Assembly (NCBI RefSeq): GCF_900108565.1
Contig: NZ_LT629971.1
Location: 4,898,001-4,962,000, forward strand
Source of the DNA: Mycolicibacterium rutilum
GTDB taxonomy: Bacteria; Actinomycetota; Actinomycetes; Mycobacteriales; Mycobacteriaceae
Reading direction: 5' to 3'
DNA: 64,000 nt
Below the pieces are notes generated by a model. That model worked only from the letters and a program-made list of their open reading frames with translations, had not been told where the DNA came from and did not search any database. The position numbers and the translations under genes are program-made. Every line of letters begins with the position of its first letter. Position 1 is the first letter of the stretch. Positions 56,978 to 64,000 of this stretch are shown in pieces.

Positions 56978-57541
56978 TCACCAGGTGCTGGTGCGCATCA
57001 CGATCTCGGCGGCCAGTTGCGCGGTGGACTCCTGCGCGTTGCGGCGGCCGAGCAGGTCGACCATCCGGTAGTCGCCGTACACGAACTGCTGGCTGGCCCT
57101 GGCGACCGCGCGGGCGGCCGGGTTGCTGACCAGCGCGGTGGTGTTCATCTCGACCGGCGGGCAGTGTTCGTCGCGGACCACGCCGGCGGCGTCGGCCACC
57201 CGCGGATGCCCGCGGTCGATCACGACCAGCCCGATGAACCGGTCCAGCCGGGTCGCGGCGAGTTCCCACGCCAGTTCCCCACCGATGCGGTCGCCGACCA
57301 GCAGCGCCCACTTGATCTCGAGCGCGTCGAGGACAGAGACGACCGACTTCGCGGTCAGCCGGGGGTCGGGCGGCACCACGACGGTGCGCAGCGATGCGGT
57401 GTGCAGTCGTTGGCAGACCGGGGTGTAGGCCGCGGGCGACTGATGGGCCGCGCCGAGCAGCACGACGACCGAACCCTTGTCGGGACCCGCGACGTCGACG
57501 GGCACGGTGATTCCCTCGACCGTGACCGTGGTGGATGGCAT
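56978..57541 (-). CDS. alpha/beta-hydrolase-fold protein without a catalytic serine
   Basis: 187 residues. The fold is suggested by SVVVLLGAAHQSPAAYTPVCQRL and by LLVGDRIGGELAWELAAT at the position of the nucleophile elbow. There GDRIGG replaces the usual GxSxGG, so the serine is an arginine, and no obvious C-terminal His follows. It is shorter than active family members (about 250-300), so it is probably a binding or regulatory protein. It converges on the NAGGN operon with one base between stops. Role unknown. Confidence 0.65.
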   Translation of the reverse strand: MPSTTVTVEGITVPVDVAGPDKGSVVVLLGAAHQSPAAYTPVCQRLHTASLRTVVVPPDPRLTAKSVVSVLDALEIKWALLVGDRIGGELAWELAATRLDRFIGLVVIDRGHPRVADAAGVVRDEHCPPVEMNTTALVSNPAARAVARASQQFVYGDYRMVDLLGRRNAQESTAQLAAEIVMRTSTW

Positions 57542-57603
57542 TGGGCCACGCTACAGGCGTTGATCGCGCGCCGGAGTCGTTTCGCGGTCAGTGAACGCGG
57601 TGT

Positions 57604-58260
57604 TCACGCCGCCGCGAGGCGGTCGGCCTGCTTGGCGGTGATGTCCAGAAAGGTCTGCGGCAGCGTGCCTTTGACGCTGATCGACGGGTTCGGGGTGGGA
57701 AACGCGATGCCGTAGACCGCCATGGCGCCGATGTTCTCGAACGAGAAGTAGACGCTGTTGTCGGCACCGTCGAGCCGCATCGTCTGCTGGTAGACCAGCG
57801 CGTCGCGGCGCGGCGTGTCGAGCCGTGTGGTGGTCATCGGGATGCCCGGTGAGGACGGGTCGAAGAAGGTCTCGAATTGTGCGCACCGCTCGGCGGTGGC
57901 CGCCAGCGCGTCGAGGTCCAGGTTCCAGGTCAGCACCGTCATCACGATGCGCGCCCCGTCGAAGCCGACGACGTACTCCGCGGCGCTGCCGGGTCCGCGT
58001 TCGGCGGAGTCGGCGATCACCCGGGTCAGCCCGTCGGAGCAGCCCGGCGGTTTGGACAACATGGCGGGCGGACCGCCTCCTTCGCCCTGTCCCGGTTCGC
58101 GGACCACCCGGTCGAACTGCACGCCGGGAGGCAGATCGGCGGCGGTGAGGACCGCTCGTTCCAGGCGGGCGCCCGGCCAGGTCGCGGTGCCGGTGACCGC
58201 GGGGGCGCATCCGCTCACCGCGACCGCCAGCACGGCGACCGCCGCGAACCGCCCGATCAT
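57604..58260 (-). CDS. putative lipoprotein, sensor-domain type
   Basis: 218 residues. A signal peptide ends in the lipobox AVSGC (Cys about residue 18). The mature part holds ADLPPGVQFDRVV, a pair of Cys residues (PPGCSD and AERCAQFE) that could form a disulfide, and YFSFENIGAMAVYGIAFP. Similar to mycobacterial PknH-like sensor domains found as free lipoproteins, but similarity is judged only by pattern. It is expressed alone, downstream of a stem-loop. Confidence 0.7.
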   Translation of the reverse strand: MIGRFAAVAVLAVAVSGCAPAVTGTATWPGARLERAVLTAADLPPGVQFDRVVREPGQGEGGGPPAMLSKPPGCSDGLTRVIADSAERGPGSAAEYVVGFDGARIVMTVLTWNLDLDALAATAERCAQFETFFDPSSPGIPMTTTRLDTPRRDALVYQQTMRLDGADNSVYFSFENIGAMAVYGIAFPTPNPSISVKGTLPQTFLDITAKQADRLAAA

Positions 58261-58284
58261 CTGCTCAGGCTACCGATCTGCCCT

Positions 58285-58346
58285 GCCGAACGTGGGTTAC
58301 CGTCACGCCTCGAGCGCCGATCGCGTGCGGGTAACCCACGTTCGGC
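58285..58346 (-). terminator. 17-bp-arm stem-loop after the DCXR-like gene
   Basis: GCCGAACGTGGGTTACC (58285-58301) and GGTAACCCACGTTCGGC (58330-58346) are perfectly complementary, followed inward by two mismatches and a CACGC/GCGTG pairing. It begins 17 bases past the stop of the SDR gene and probably ends its transcript; no U tract is present. Confidence 0.65.
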
Positions 58347-58363
58347 GCCTCGGCGGGCGGGGG

Positions 58364-59089
58364 TCAGCGGCAGGTGTAGCCACCGTCGACCGGCAGGCAG
58401 ACGCCCGTGATCATCGCCGCGTCGTCGCTCAGCAGGAACACGATCGGCCCGGCGATCTCCTCTTCGGTCGCCCACCGGCCCAGCGGCATCTGCGCCAAAA
58501 ACGGCGGGCCGACGTCGGGACGGCCCCAGTGCGATGCCGACATCTCGGTCATCACGACGGTCGGGTTGACGCTGTTGACCCGGATGTTGTGCGGGCCGAG
58601 TTCGAGTGCGCTCACCCGGGTGATGTTGTCCACCGCGGCTTTCGACGAGCCGTATGAGATGTGTCCGGGCAGCGCCACCAGGCTCGCCTGACTCGAGACG
58701 TTGACGATCGCGCCGCCGCCGCGGCCGATCATGGCCGGCGCGACGTGCTTGATGACGAGCAGGCTGCCCCGCGCGTTGATGCTGATGACCTTGTCGAACA
58801 CCGCGATGTCGGTGTCCTGCGGCGTCGCGATCTCCCCGCCGAACCCGCCGCAGTTGACCACCCCGTCGAGCGCCAGACCCGATACGGCGTCGCGGATGTC
58901 GTCCTCGGAGGTCAGGTCGAACGGCACCGGGCGGGCACCGGTCTCGTCGGCCAGCGCGCTCAGGCCATCGACGTTGCGCCCGCCGGCGTAGACGGTCGCG
59001 CCGTCGGCGACGAGCCTGCGCACCGTCGCCGCGCCGATGCCGCCGGTCGCACCGGTGACCAGGATCGTCTTACCGGTGAAATCAGCCAC
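58364..59089 (-). CDS. SDR-family reductase similar to L-xylulose/dicarbonyl reductase (DCXR)
   Basis: 241 residues: ILVTGATGGIGAATVRRL, catalytic Ser-Tyr-Lys in AIVNVSSQASLVA and HISYGSSKAAVDN, and the DCXR-like block LELGPHNIRVNSVNPTVVMTEM, ending in LPVDGGYTCR. The usual NNAG after the fourth strand is VNCGG here, an unusual change near the cofactor. DCXR enzymes interconvert L-xylulose and xylitol or reduce dicarbonyls. The neighbouring kinases and zinc dehydrogenase suggest a polyol route; the substrate is not proven. Confidence 0.83.
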   Translation of the reverse strand: MADFTGKTILVTGATGGIGAATVRRLVADGATVYAGGRNVDGLSALADETGARPVPFDLTSEDDIRDAVSGLALDGVVNCGGFGGEIATPQDTDIAVFDKVISINARGSLLVIKHVAPAMIGRGGGAIVNVSSQASLVALPGHISYGSSKAAVDNITRVSALELGPHNIRVNSVNPTVVMTEMSASHWGRPDVGPPFLAQMPLGRWATEEEIAGPIVFLLSDDAAMITGVCLPVDGGYTCR

Positions 59090-59125
59090 GCCTCATCATC
59101 ACACGCGGTCCGATAGCCTGCCCCC

Positions 59126-59791
59126 GTGACCGGCTCCGTGCGTATCGATGTCGACGGTCTGCTGCTCGACTGCGACGGCGTACTCGTCGACTCGCATGAC
59201 GCGGCGGCGATCGCCTGGAACCGATGGGCCACCCACTGGGCGCCCGGCTTCGACTTTCACCGCGACATCGAGCACGGCAGACGGATCAGCGACCTGGTCG
59301 CCGAATTGATCGGCGACACAAGCCAAGTCGAGGTCGCGGCGGCCGAACTCAAACAGCTCGAACTGGACACCGCCACCGACGTCCGGCCGATCCCCGGCGC
59401 GCGCGAACTGCTGGCGGCCTGTCCTCCCGGACGCTGGGCCGTGGTGACGTCGGGCAACCGGGCGCTGGCCACCGCCCGCATGGCCTCGGCGGGCCTGCCG
59501 CCCGCGCCGGTGCTGGTGACCGGTGAGGACGTCGACAACGGCAAGCCGTTTCCCGACCCGTATCTGCTCGCCGCGCAACGCCTGCAGATCCCACCTGAGC
59601 GATGCGCGGTCTTCGAGGACGCGCCGGCCGGTATCGCGTCGGCCCGCGAAGCGGGGGTGCCCACGATCGTCGGTGTCGGCGCTGCGGCCGCGCCCGTCAC
59701 CCTCGCCGTCGCCGACCTGCGCGCGGTGCGGTTCGACGGCGCCCGCCTCGAGATCGCGCGCGACGCACTGCTGCCACAGACCGGCGAGTAG
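59126..59791 (+). CDS. HAD-superfamily sugar phosphatase (beta-PGM/GPP type)
   Basis: 221 residues. Motif I is LLLDCDGVLVDSHDAA (nucleophile Asp), motif II is in AVVTSGNRAL, motif III Lys in GKPFPDPYLLAA and motif IV in CAVFEDAPAGIASAREAG. The cap domain is of the C1 type seen in sugar-phosphate phosphatases and phosphoglucomutases. GTG 59126 starts 36 bases from the divergent SDR gene. It lies 11 bases before the dehydrogenase gene, so they are co-transcribed. Confidence 0.85.
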   Translation: MTGSVRIDVDGLLLDCDGVLVDSHDAAAIAWNRWATHWAPGFDFHRDIEHGRRISDLVAELIGDTSQVEVAAAELKQLELDTATDVRPIPGARELLAACPPGRWAVVTSGNRALATARMASAGLPPAPVLVTGEDVDNGKPFPDPYLLAAQRLQIPPERCAVFEDAPAGIASAREAGVPTIVGVGAAAAPVTLAVADLRAVRFDGARLEIARDALLPQTGE

Positions 59792-59802
59792 CGTCGGAAA
59801 CC

Positions 59803-60858
59803 ATGCAGATCCCCACCCGGATGCGCCGCGTCGTGGTCTCGTCGGGGTCCATCGACGTGGTCGACTCCCCCACCCCGATGCCCGGTCCCGGGGAGGTGCT
59901 CGTGCACTCGGTGGTCTCCGGCGTGTGTGGTTCGGACACCCACGCGGCGCACGGCAGGCACCCGTTCATCGCGCTGCCGTACCACCCCGGTCACGAGGTC
60001 GTCGGCGTCGTCGCCGCACGGGGTGACGGCGTCGACACCGTCGAGGTCGGCGCGCGGGTGACCGTCGAACCCGACCTGCCGTGCTGGCAGTGCAAGCAGT
60101 GCCGCCGCGGCGCCGAGAACCTGTGTGAGAACCTGCGTTTCTTCGGCTGCGGCTATGAGCAGGGCGGCATGGCCGACTACTTCACCATCCCCGCCGACCG
60201 GGTCCACGTCGTTCCCGACGAGCTCGACTACCGCGCCGCGGCGCTGATCGAGCCGCTGTCCACCCCGGTGCACGCCGTACGCCTCGCCGGCGATGTGCGC
60301 GGGCAGGCCGTGGTGATCCTCGGGGCAGGCACGATCGGACTCCTCGTGCTGGCCGTCGTGCGCGCGCACGGTGCGCGCCGCGTCGTGATCACCGATCCGC
60401 TGCCCGCCAAACGCGAGCGTGCCCTGCGCCTCGGCGCCGATGTGGCGCTCGACGCGGGTTCGGCCGACGGGGTGACGCAGGCTCGGGCAGCCCTCGGCGA
60501 GAGCGCCGACTTCGTATTCGACTGCGTGGCAATCGAATCGACGATGCGGGCCGCCATCGGGATGGCGAGCAAGGGCGGCACGGTCGTGGTGCTGGGGGTG
60601 CCGACGGGCGACGTCGCTGTCCCGCTGGCCCTCGTCCAGGATCACCAGATCCGGATCCAGGGCAGCGCGACGTATCTGCCGCGCGACTACGAGGAGTCGA
60701 TCCGCCTGCTCACCGCCGGTGCGGTGCGCGTCGACGAGATCGTCACCGCCGAGGTGCCCATGGCCCGGGCCGCCGACGCGTACGCGTTGTCATCGGGTGG
60801 CGATCACGTCAAGGTGCTCGTGGGCATCGACGAGCAGGTGCTGGCGACCGTCAGCTGA
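59803..60858 (+). CDS. zinc-dependent sugar/polyol dehydrogenase (MDR superfamily)
   Basis: 351 residues. Catalytic zinc ligands are in SGVCGSDTHAAHG and YHPGHEVVGVV. The structural zinc lobe is CWQCKQCRRGAENLC with four Cys. Rossmann motif is VVILGAGTIGLLVL. Sorbitol/threonine-dehydrogenase-type enzymes with this pattern oxidise polyols or related alcohols with NAD. ATG 59803 follows a weak ribosome site. Its 3' end overlaps that of the convergent PfkB gene by eight bases. Confidence 0.87.
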   Translation: MQIPTRMRRVVVSSGSIDVVDSPTPMPGPGEVLVHSVVSGVCGSDTHAAHGRHPFIALPYHPGHEVVGVVAARGDGVDTVEVGARVTVEPDLPCWQCKQCRRGAENLCENLRFFGCGYEQGGMADYFTIPADRVHVVPDELDYRAAALIEPLSTPVHAVRLAGDVRGQAVVILGAGTIGLLVLAVVRAHGARRVVITDPLPAKRERALRLGADVALDAGSADGVTQARAALGESADFVFDCVAIESTMRAAIGMASKGGTVVVLGVPTGDVAVPLALVQDHQIRIQGSATYLPRDYEESIRLLTAGAVRVDEIVTAEVPMARAADAYALSSGGDHVKVLVGIDEQVLATVS

Positions 60859-61792
60859 GCGGAATGTCGGCCCGCACCGGCGCGATCGACACTGCGCGGT
60901 CCGGGTCGGGCACACCGAGCAGCGTGCCCTCGTGTTCGACGGCGGTGGCGCCGAACCGCAGAGCGTTGGCGAACGCCTCCACACTCGACGCGCCCGTATG
61001 CGCCGCGGCCAGCCAGCCGGCCAGCACTGCGTCGCCGGCGCCGACCGTGTTGACCACCCGCCGCACCGGCGCGCTGCCGTGCAGCGGGTCGGGCAGGTCC
61101 GCGTCGATCAGCACCGCACCGTCGGCGCCGAGGCTGACGAGCACGGTCCGCACGCCGTGCGTGCGCAGCTGATGGGCGGCCTCGGTCACGTCGCCGAGCG
61201 TCCGCAGCGACCGCCCGGTCACCTCGGCGAGTTCCTCGGCGTTCGGCTTCACCAGATCCGGCACGACGGCACCGGCCAGCGCCTCCGCCAGCGGTGCGCC
61301 CGAGCAGTCGAGCGCGACGCGGCACCCCGCCGACTTGGCCTCGTCGACGGCCGCGGCCAGCCGTGGCGGCGTGAAGCCGGCGGGCAGGCTGCCCGACCAC
61401 ACCACCCAGTCGCCGGCGCCCGACAGCGCCGTCGCGCACAGCGCCTCGACTTCGGCGGGTGACAGCCGGGGCCCCGGTTCGTTGACCTTGGTGGTCCGTC
61501 CGTCGGCCTCGACCAGCGTGATGTTCGAGCGCAGCGCGCCCGCGATCGGCACGTCGGCATGGTCGAGGCCGAGATCGTCGAGCAGCGCTACGATCTCGTC
61601 GCCGGTGCCGCCGCCGACGGGCAGCACCGCGCGCACGGGGACACCGACGCCGTGCAGGCCCAGCGCGACGTTGACGCCCTTGCCGCTGGGCTCGACCATC
61701 GTCGATGTGGCGCGGTTGACTACGCCCGCGACGAACCGCGGCAGGTGCAGCGTGCGGTCCAGGCTCGGATTGGCGGTGACGGTGGTGATCAC
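60851..61792 (-). CDS. 1-phosphofructokinase/tagatose-6-phosphate kinase-type PfkB sugar kinase
   Basis: 313 residues: MITTVTANPSLDRTLHLP start, GKGVNVALGLHGVG (PfkB signature 1) and NTVGAGDAVLAGWLAAAH (signature 2 with catalytic Asp in GAGD). The N-terminus is typical of the FruK/LacC branch that phosphorylates sugar phosphates. GTG 61792 overlaps the DeoR gene stop (GTGA), forming an FGGY kinase-DeoR-PfkB operon. Confidence 0.88.
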   Translation of the reverse strand: MITTVTANPSLDRTLHLPRFVAGVVNRATSTMVEPSGKGVNVALGLHGVGVPVRAVLPVGGGTGDEIVALLDDLGLDHADVPIAGALRSNITLVEADGRTTKVNEPGPRLSPAEVEALCATALSGAGDWVVWSGSLPAGFTPPRLAAAVDEAKSAGCRVALDCSGAPLAEALAGAVVPDLVKPNAEELAEVTGRSLRTLGDVTEAAHQLRTHGVRTVLVSLGADGAVLIDADLPDPLHGSAPVRRVVNTVGAGDAVLAGWLAAAHTGASSVEAFANALRFGATAVEHEGTLLGVPDPDRAVSIAPVRADIPLS

Positions 61793-62568
61793 TCGGCCAC
61801 CTCCACGGTCACCCCGAGGGCGGTGAGACGGTCGCGGTGTGCGGCGCTCACGGTGGCATCGGTGACCAGGACGTCGACGTCGTCGAGGTCGGCGTGCCTG
61901 GCCAGGCTCTCGCGGCCGAATTTCGTTGCGTCGACGAGAAACACGCGTTGCCGGGCAGCGGCGAGCATCGCGTGTTTGACGTGCGCCTCGTCGGTGTCGG
62001 GGGTGGTGAGTCCGCGGTCGAAGGACAGCGCGTTGGTGCCCAGGAACGCCACGTCGAGGTTGACGCCGGCCAGCGCCGCGACGGTCAGCGGGCCGACCGC
62101 GGCGCCGGTTTCGGGTCGCACGCGCCCGCCCAGGCTGACGACGGCGACACCCCGCTGCAGCAGCACCGACGTCAGCGGCAACGCGTTGGTGTAGACGACG
62201 AGATCGCGGTCGGCGGGCAGTATTTCGGCCAACCGCAGCGTGGTCGAGCCGGCGTCGAGCAGCAGCGAACCGCCGTCGGGGACCAGGCTCAGGGCGCGGC
62301 GGGCGATCGCCTCCTTCTGCGCGGCGCGCTCGGTTCGGGTGCCGACGGCCGGTTCGTCGCTCTGCCGCTGCTGCGGTACCGCGCCGCCGTGCACGCGGCG
62401 CAGCAGGCCGCGCGCCTCGAGGTGGGCGAGGTCCTTGCGGATGCTCTCGGCGCTGACACCGAAATGCCGGGCCAGCTCGGCGCTTTCGACGCGACGCCGG
62501 GTGGCCAGCATCCGGAGCACCTCGGCGTGCCGCTCATCGGCGAACCACGTCCGCCCCGGCGTGGTCAC
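61789..62568 (-). CDS. DeoR-family sugar-responsive repressor
   Basis: 259 residues. The N-terminal HTH is ESAELARHFGVSAESIRKDL with LLRRVHGGAV; the C-terminal DeoR sensor domain has SLLLDAGSTTLRLAEIL and VVYTNALPLTSVLL, KFGRESLARHADL. Such repressors bind phosphorylated sugars, which the flanking kinases would produce. GTG 62568 overlaps the kinase gene stop (GTGA). Confidence 0.9.
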   Translation of the reverse strand: MTTPGRTWFADERHAEVLRMLATRRRVESAELARHFGVSAESIRKDLAHLEARGLLRRVHGGAVPQQRQSDEPAVGTRTERAAQKEAIARRALSLVPDGGSLLLDAGSTTLRLAEILPADRDLVVYTNALPLTSVLLQRGVAVVSLGGRVRPETGAAVGPLTVAALAGVNLDVAFLGTNALSFDRGLTTPDTDEAHVKHAMLAAARQRVFLVDATKFGRESLARHADLDDVDVLVTDATVSAAHRDRLTALGVTVEVAE

Positions 62569-63899
62569 GGGCCGACCAGGTGGTCGTCGCGTCCGAGCGC
62601 GCCGGTGGCCCGCGCGGCGAGCGTGGCGGCGCCCAACGTCCCGGCCTCGTCGAGGCTCGACACCCGCAGCGCGGGGAACCGAGCGCGCTTGGCGCGCATC
62701 ACCTCTGCGCTGTGGCGCCATCCGCCGGTGACGACGACGCCGACCGCGGGTCCGACGACGTCGTCCATCGCGCGGTGCAGCGCCATGGCCTCGTCGGCGG
62801 CCGCGGCGACCACGGCCTTCCACACCTCCCCCGGCCCGACTCCGCCGGCGATGCCGCCGAGGGTCAGCGCGTCGGTGCCCAGACCGCCGACGATGACCCG
62901 CCCGTGCGGTGCGTGCTCGGCCGCGGCGTCGAGTGCGGCCAGGCCCCCTCCAGGCCCGCCGGACACGCCGAGCATCTCCAGCGCGCGACTCTGCGCGAGC
63001 CCGCCCTCGGTGCCGCCGAGCAACGTCCAGTGGTCGGGTTCGATGCTGGGATCGGTGGTGATGCCCGCGGCCGCGAGCCGCGCTGTCTGGCCGCGGCCAG
63101 GCATGTGAGAAACCGTGCGCACCAATGCTTCCGCGGTGCCCGACGAGTCGAGCTCGTAGCCGGGTGCCGTCGCGCGGGCACCGAGCGCCGCTGCCTGATG
63201 GTCGTGGCCGGCGAGGGTGAGCAGCGCTCCACGCAGCAGCGGACCCGCCTCGTCGGCGGTGATGCGGCCGACCGGATCCCCGGCGGCCACGAGCGGCGGC
63301 ATGAGCGCGCGGGTCGCGCCCGACCACGCGAGCGCGTCGTCCCACCAGTCGCGCCGCGCGACGTCGAGCCAACCGGTGCGCCCGGCCAACGACAGCTCGA
63401 TGACCGGGTCCACACCGAGACGGCGGACCACCCAGCCGCCGACGTCGAACCGTTTAGTCGCCGACCGCGCGGCCGGTTCGTGGGTGCGCAGCCAGCGGTG
63501 CTTGGTGAGCGAGAACTGGCCGCGCGCAGGCTTTCCGGCCACACCGCCGAACGCGTCGGCGCCGATGTCCGCGACGAGACGAGCCACCTCGTCGCCGTCG
63601 CGGTCGTCGTGCCAGGCGATCACGGGCGCCACGGGCCGCTCGTGCGCGTCGGTCAGCACACCGGACTCGCCCATGCTCGTGATGCCGACCGCGGCCACCG
63701 GCACCTGCGCGGCCGTCGCCGCGTCACGCAGCGCGGTCAGCGCGCTGCGCCACAGGACATCCGCGTCGGTCTGCGTGCCCTGCGGTCCCACATCCCACGG
63801 CATGGCGGCGCGACCGGTGCCCAGCACCGTACCGTCGTCGGCGTAGACGACAGCCTTGCTCGACGTGGTGCCGACGTCGAGGCCGGCGAAGGCAGGCAT
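62565..63899 (-). CDS. FGGY-family carbohydrate kinase
   Basis: 444 residues. The ATPase N-terminus is FAGLDVGTTSSKAVVYADDG; GITSMGESGVLTD and VIAWHDDRDGDEV form the sugar site region; the C-terminal half has LAGHDHQAAALGA, LDSSGTAEALVRTV and VVVTGGWRHSAEVM. It phosphorylates a pentulose, tetrulose or polyol; the exact sugar is not visible. ATG 63899 has GAGGAG about four bases upstream; earlier ATGs would add unconserved residues. Confidence 0.88.
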   Translation of the reverse strand: MPAFAGLDVGTTSSKAVVYADDGTVLGTGRAAMPWDVGPQGTQTDADVLWRSALTALRDAATAAQVPVAAVGITSMGESGVLTDAHERPVAPVIAWHDDRDGDEVARLVADIGADAFGGVAGKPARGQFSLTKHRWLRTHEPAARSATKRFDVGGWVVRRLGVDPVIELSLAGRTGWLDVARRDWWDDALAWSGATRALMPPLVAAGDPVGRITADEAGPLLRGALLTLAGHDHQAAALGARATAPGYELDSSGTAEALVRTVSHMPGRGQTARLAAAGITTDPSIEPDHWTLLGGTEGGLAQSRALEMLGVSGGPGGGLAALDAAAEHAPHGRVIVGGLGTDALTLGGIAGGVGPGEVWKAVVAAAADEAMALHRAMDDVVGPAVGVVVTGGWRHSAEVMRAKRARFPALRVSSLDEAGTLGAATLAARATGALGRDDHLVGP

Positions 63900-63994
63900 C
63901 GCGCTCCTCGGTGCATGCGATTCGGTGGCATTGCGGTGTTGGGTTTGCATGGATATGGTTGCGTCTGATTGGAAACGCGTCAAGTAGGAGCGAC

Positions 63995-64000
63995 ATGCCG
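63995..64000 (+). CDS. start of a further plus-strand gene (cut by the window edge)
   Basis: ATGCCG at 63995 follows TAGGAG at 63985-63990, a proper ribosome site. It is divergent from the FGGY kinase and probably belongs to the same sugar locus, for instance a transporter component; only two codons are visible. TTGGAAACGCGTCAA just upstream (63969-63983) resembles a LacI-type operator. Confidence 0.35.

Overview
High-GC actinobacterial DNA, almost certainly from an environmental or fast-growing mycobacterium (Mycobacterium/Mycolicibacterium). The genus call rests on mycothione reductase, an EfpA-type exporter, two glycine-rich PGRS-like proteins, a DUF222/HNH (13E12-type) gene with a mycobacterial SOS box, and a gene order that, as I remember it, follows M. 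tuberculosis from about Rv2836c (dinF) to Rv2860c (glnA4). No rRNA, tRNA or CRISPR array was seen.

Layout. 1-2545: an accessory end with a partial gene, a small membrane protein, an ECF sigma factor fused to an anti-sigma-like zinc motif, and an LpqN-type lipoprotein. 2552-10321 (minus): the translation/transcription block rimP-nusA-ylxR-infB-rbfA-nrnA-dinF. 10480-11447 (plus): a Tat lipoprotein and a ferritin-like DUF4439 protein. 11454-14347 (minus): an inserted TetR-quinone reductase-sulfotransferase unit with a 16-bp palindrome. 14361-26345 (minus): proS, two tandem EfpA-like exporters, cysG/cobA, cobB, cobO, a Mg-chelatase-like AAA/VWA protein, a GNAT and mqo. 26445-28872 (plus): an alpha/beta hydrolase and mtr. 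28869-31406 (minus): a four-gene ECF-type Co/Ni transporter where M. tuberculosis has nicT. 31542-41627 (minus): a methyltransferase, then a duplicated set of two secreted PGRS-like proteins and two giant BTAD/NB-ARC regulators, one broken by an extra copy of a 7-bp tandem repeat, then an ArsR regulator.

41821-46602 is a mobile-DNA knot. An SOS-box-controlled DUF222/HNH gene is interrupted by a complete 1,945-nt group II intron whose removal rejoins the reading frame exactly. An IS5-family element lies just upstream and ends on the stop codon of the next gene. 46599-53321 is an amine-utilisation locus (GntR, SDR, aldehyde dehydrogenase, gamma-glutamyl hydrolase, GlnA4, APC permease) whose gene set fits ethanolamine degradation by gamma-glutamylation. 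53376-56976 is a two-gene operon for the osmolyte N-acetylglutaminylglutamine amide behind a sigma-F-like promoter. 58364-63899 is a sugar or polyol catabolic region with DCXR-like reductase, HAD phosphatase, zinc dehydrogenase, PfkB kinase, DeoR regulator and FGGY kinase; the next plus-strand gene starts at the right edge.

Three long stem-loops sit directly 3' of minus-strand genes (efpA, the methyltransferase, the DCXR-like SDR). Two of them clearly belong to one dispersed sequence family. Translational coupling by ATGA/GTGA overlaps is used throughout the operons.
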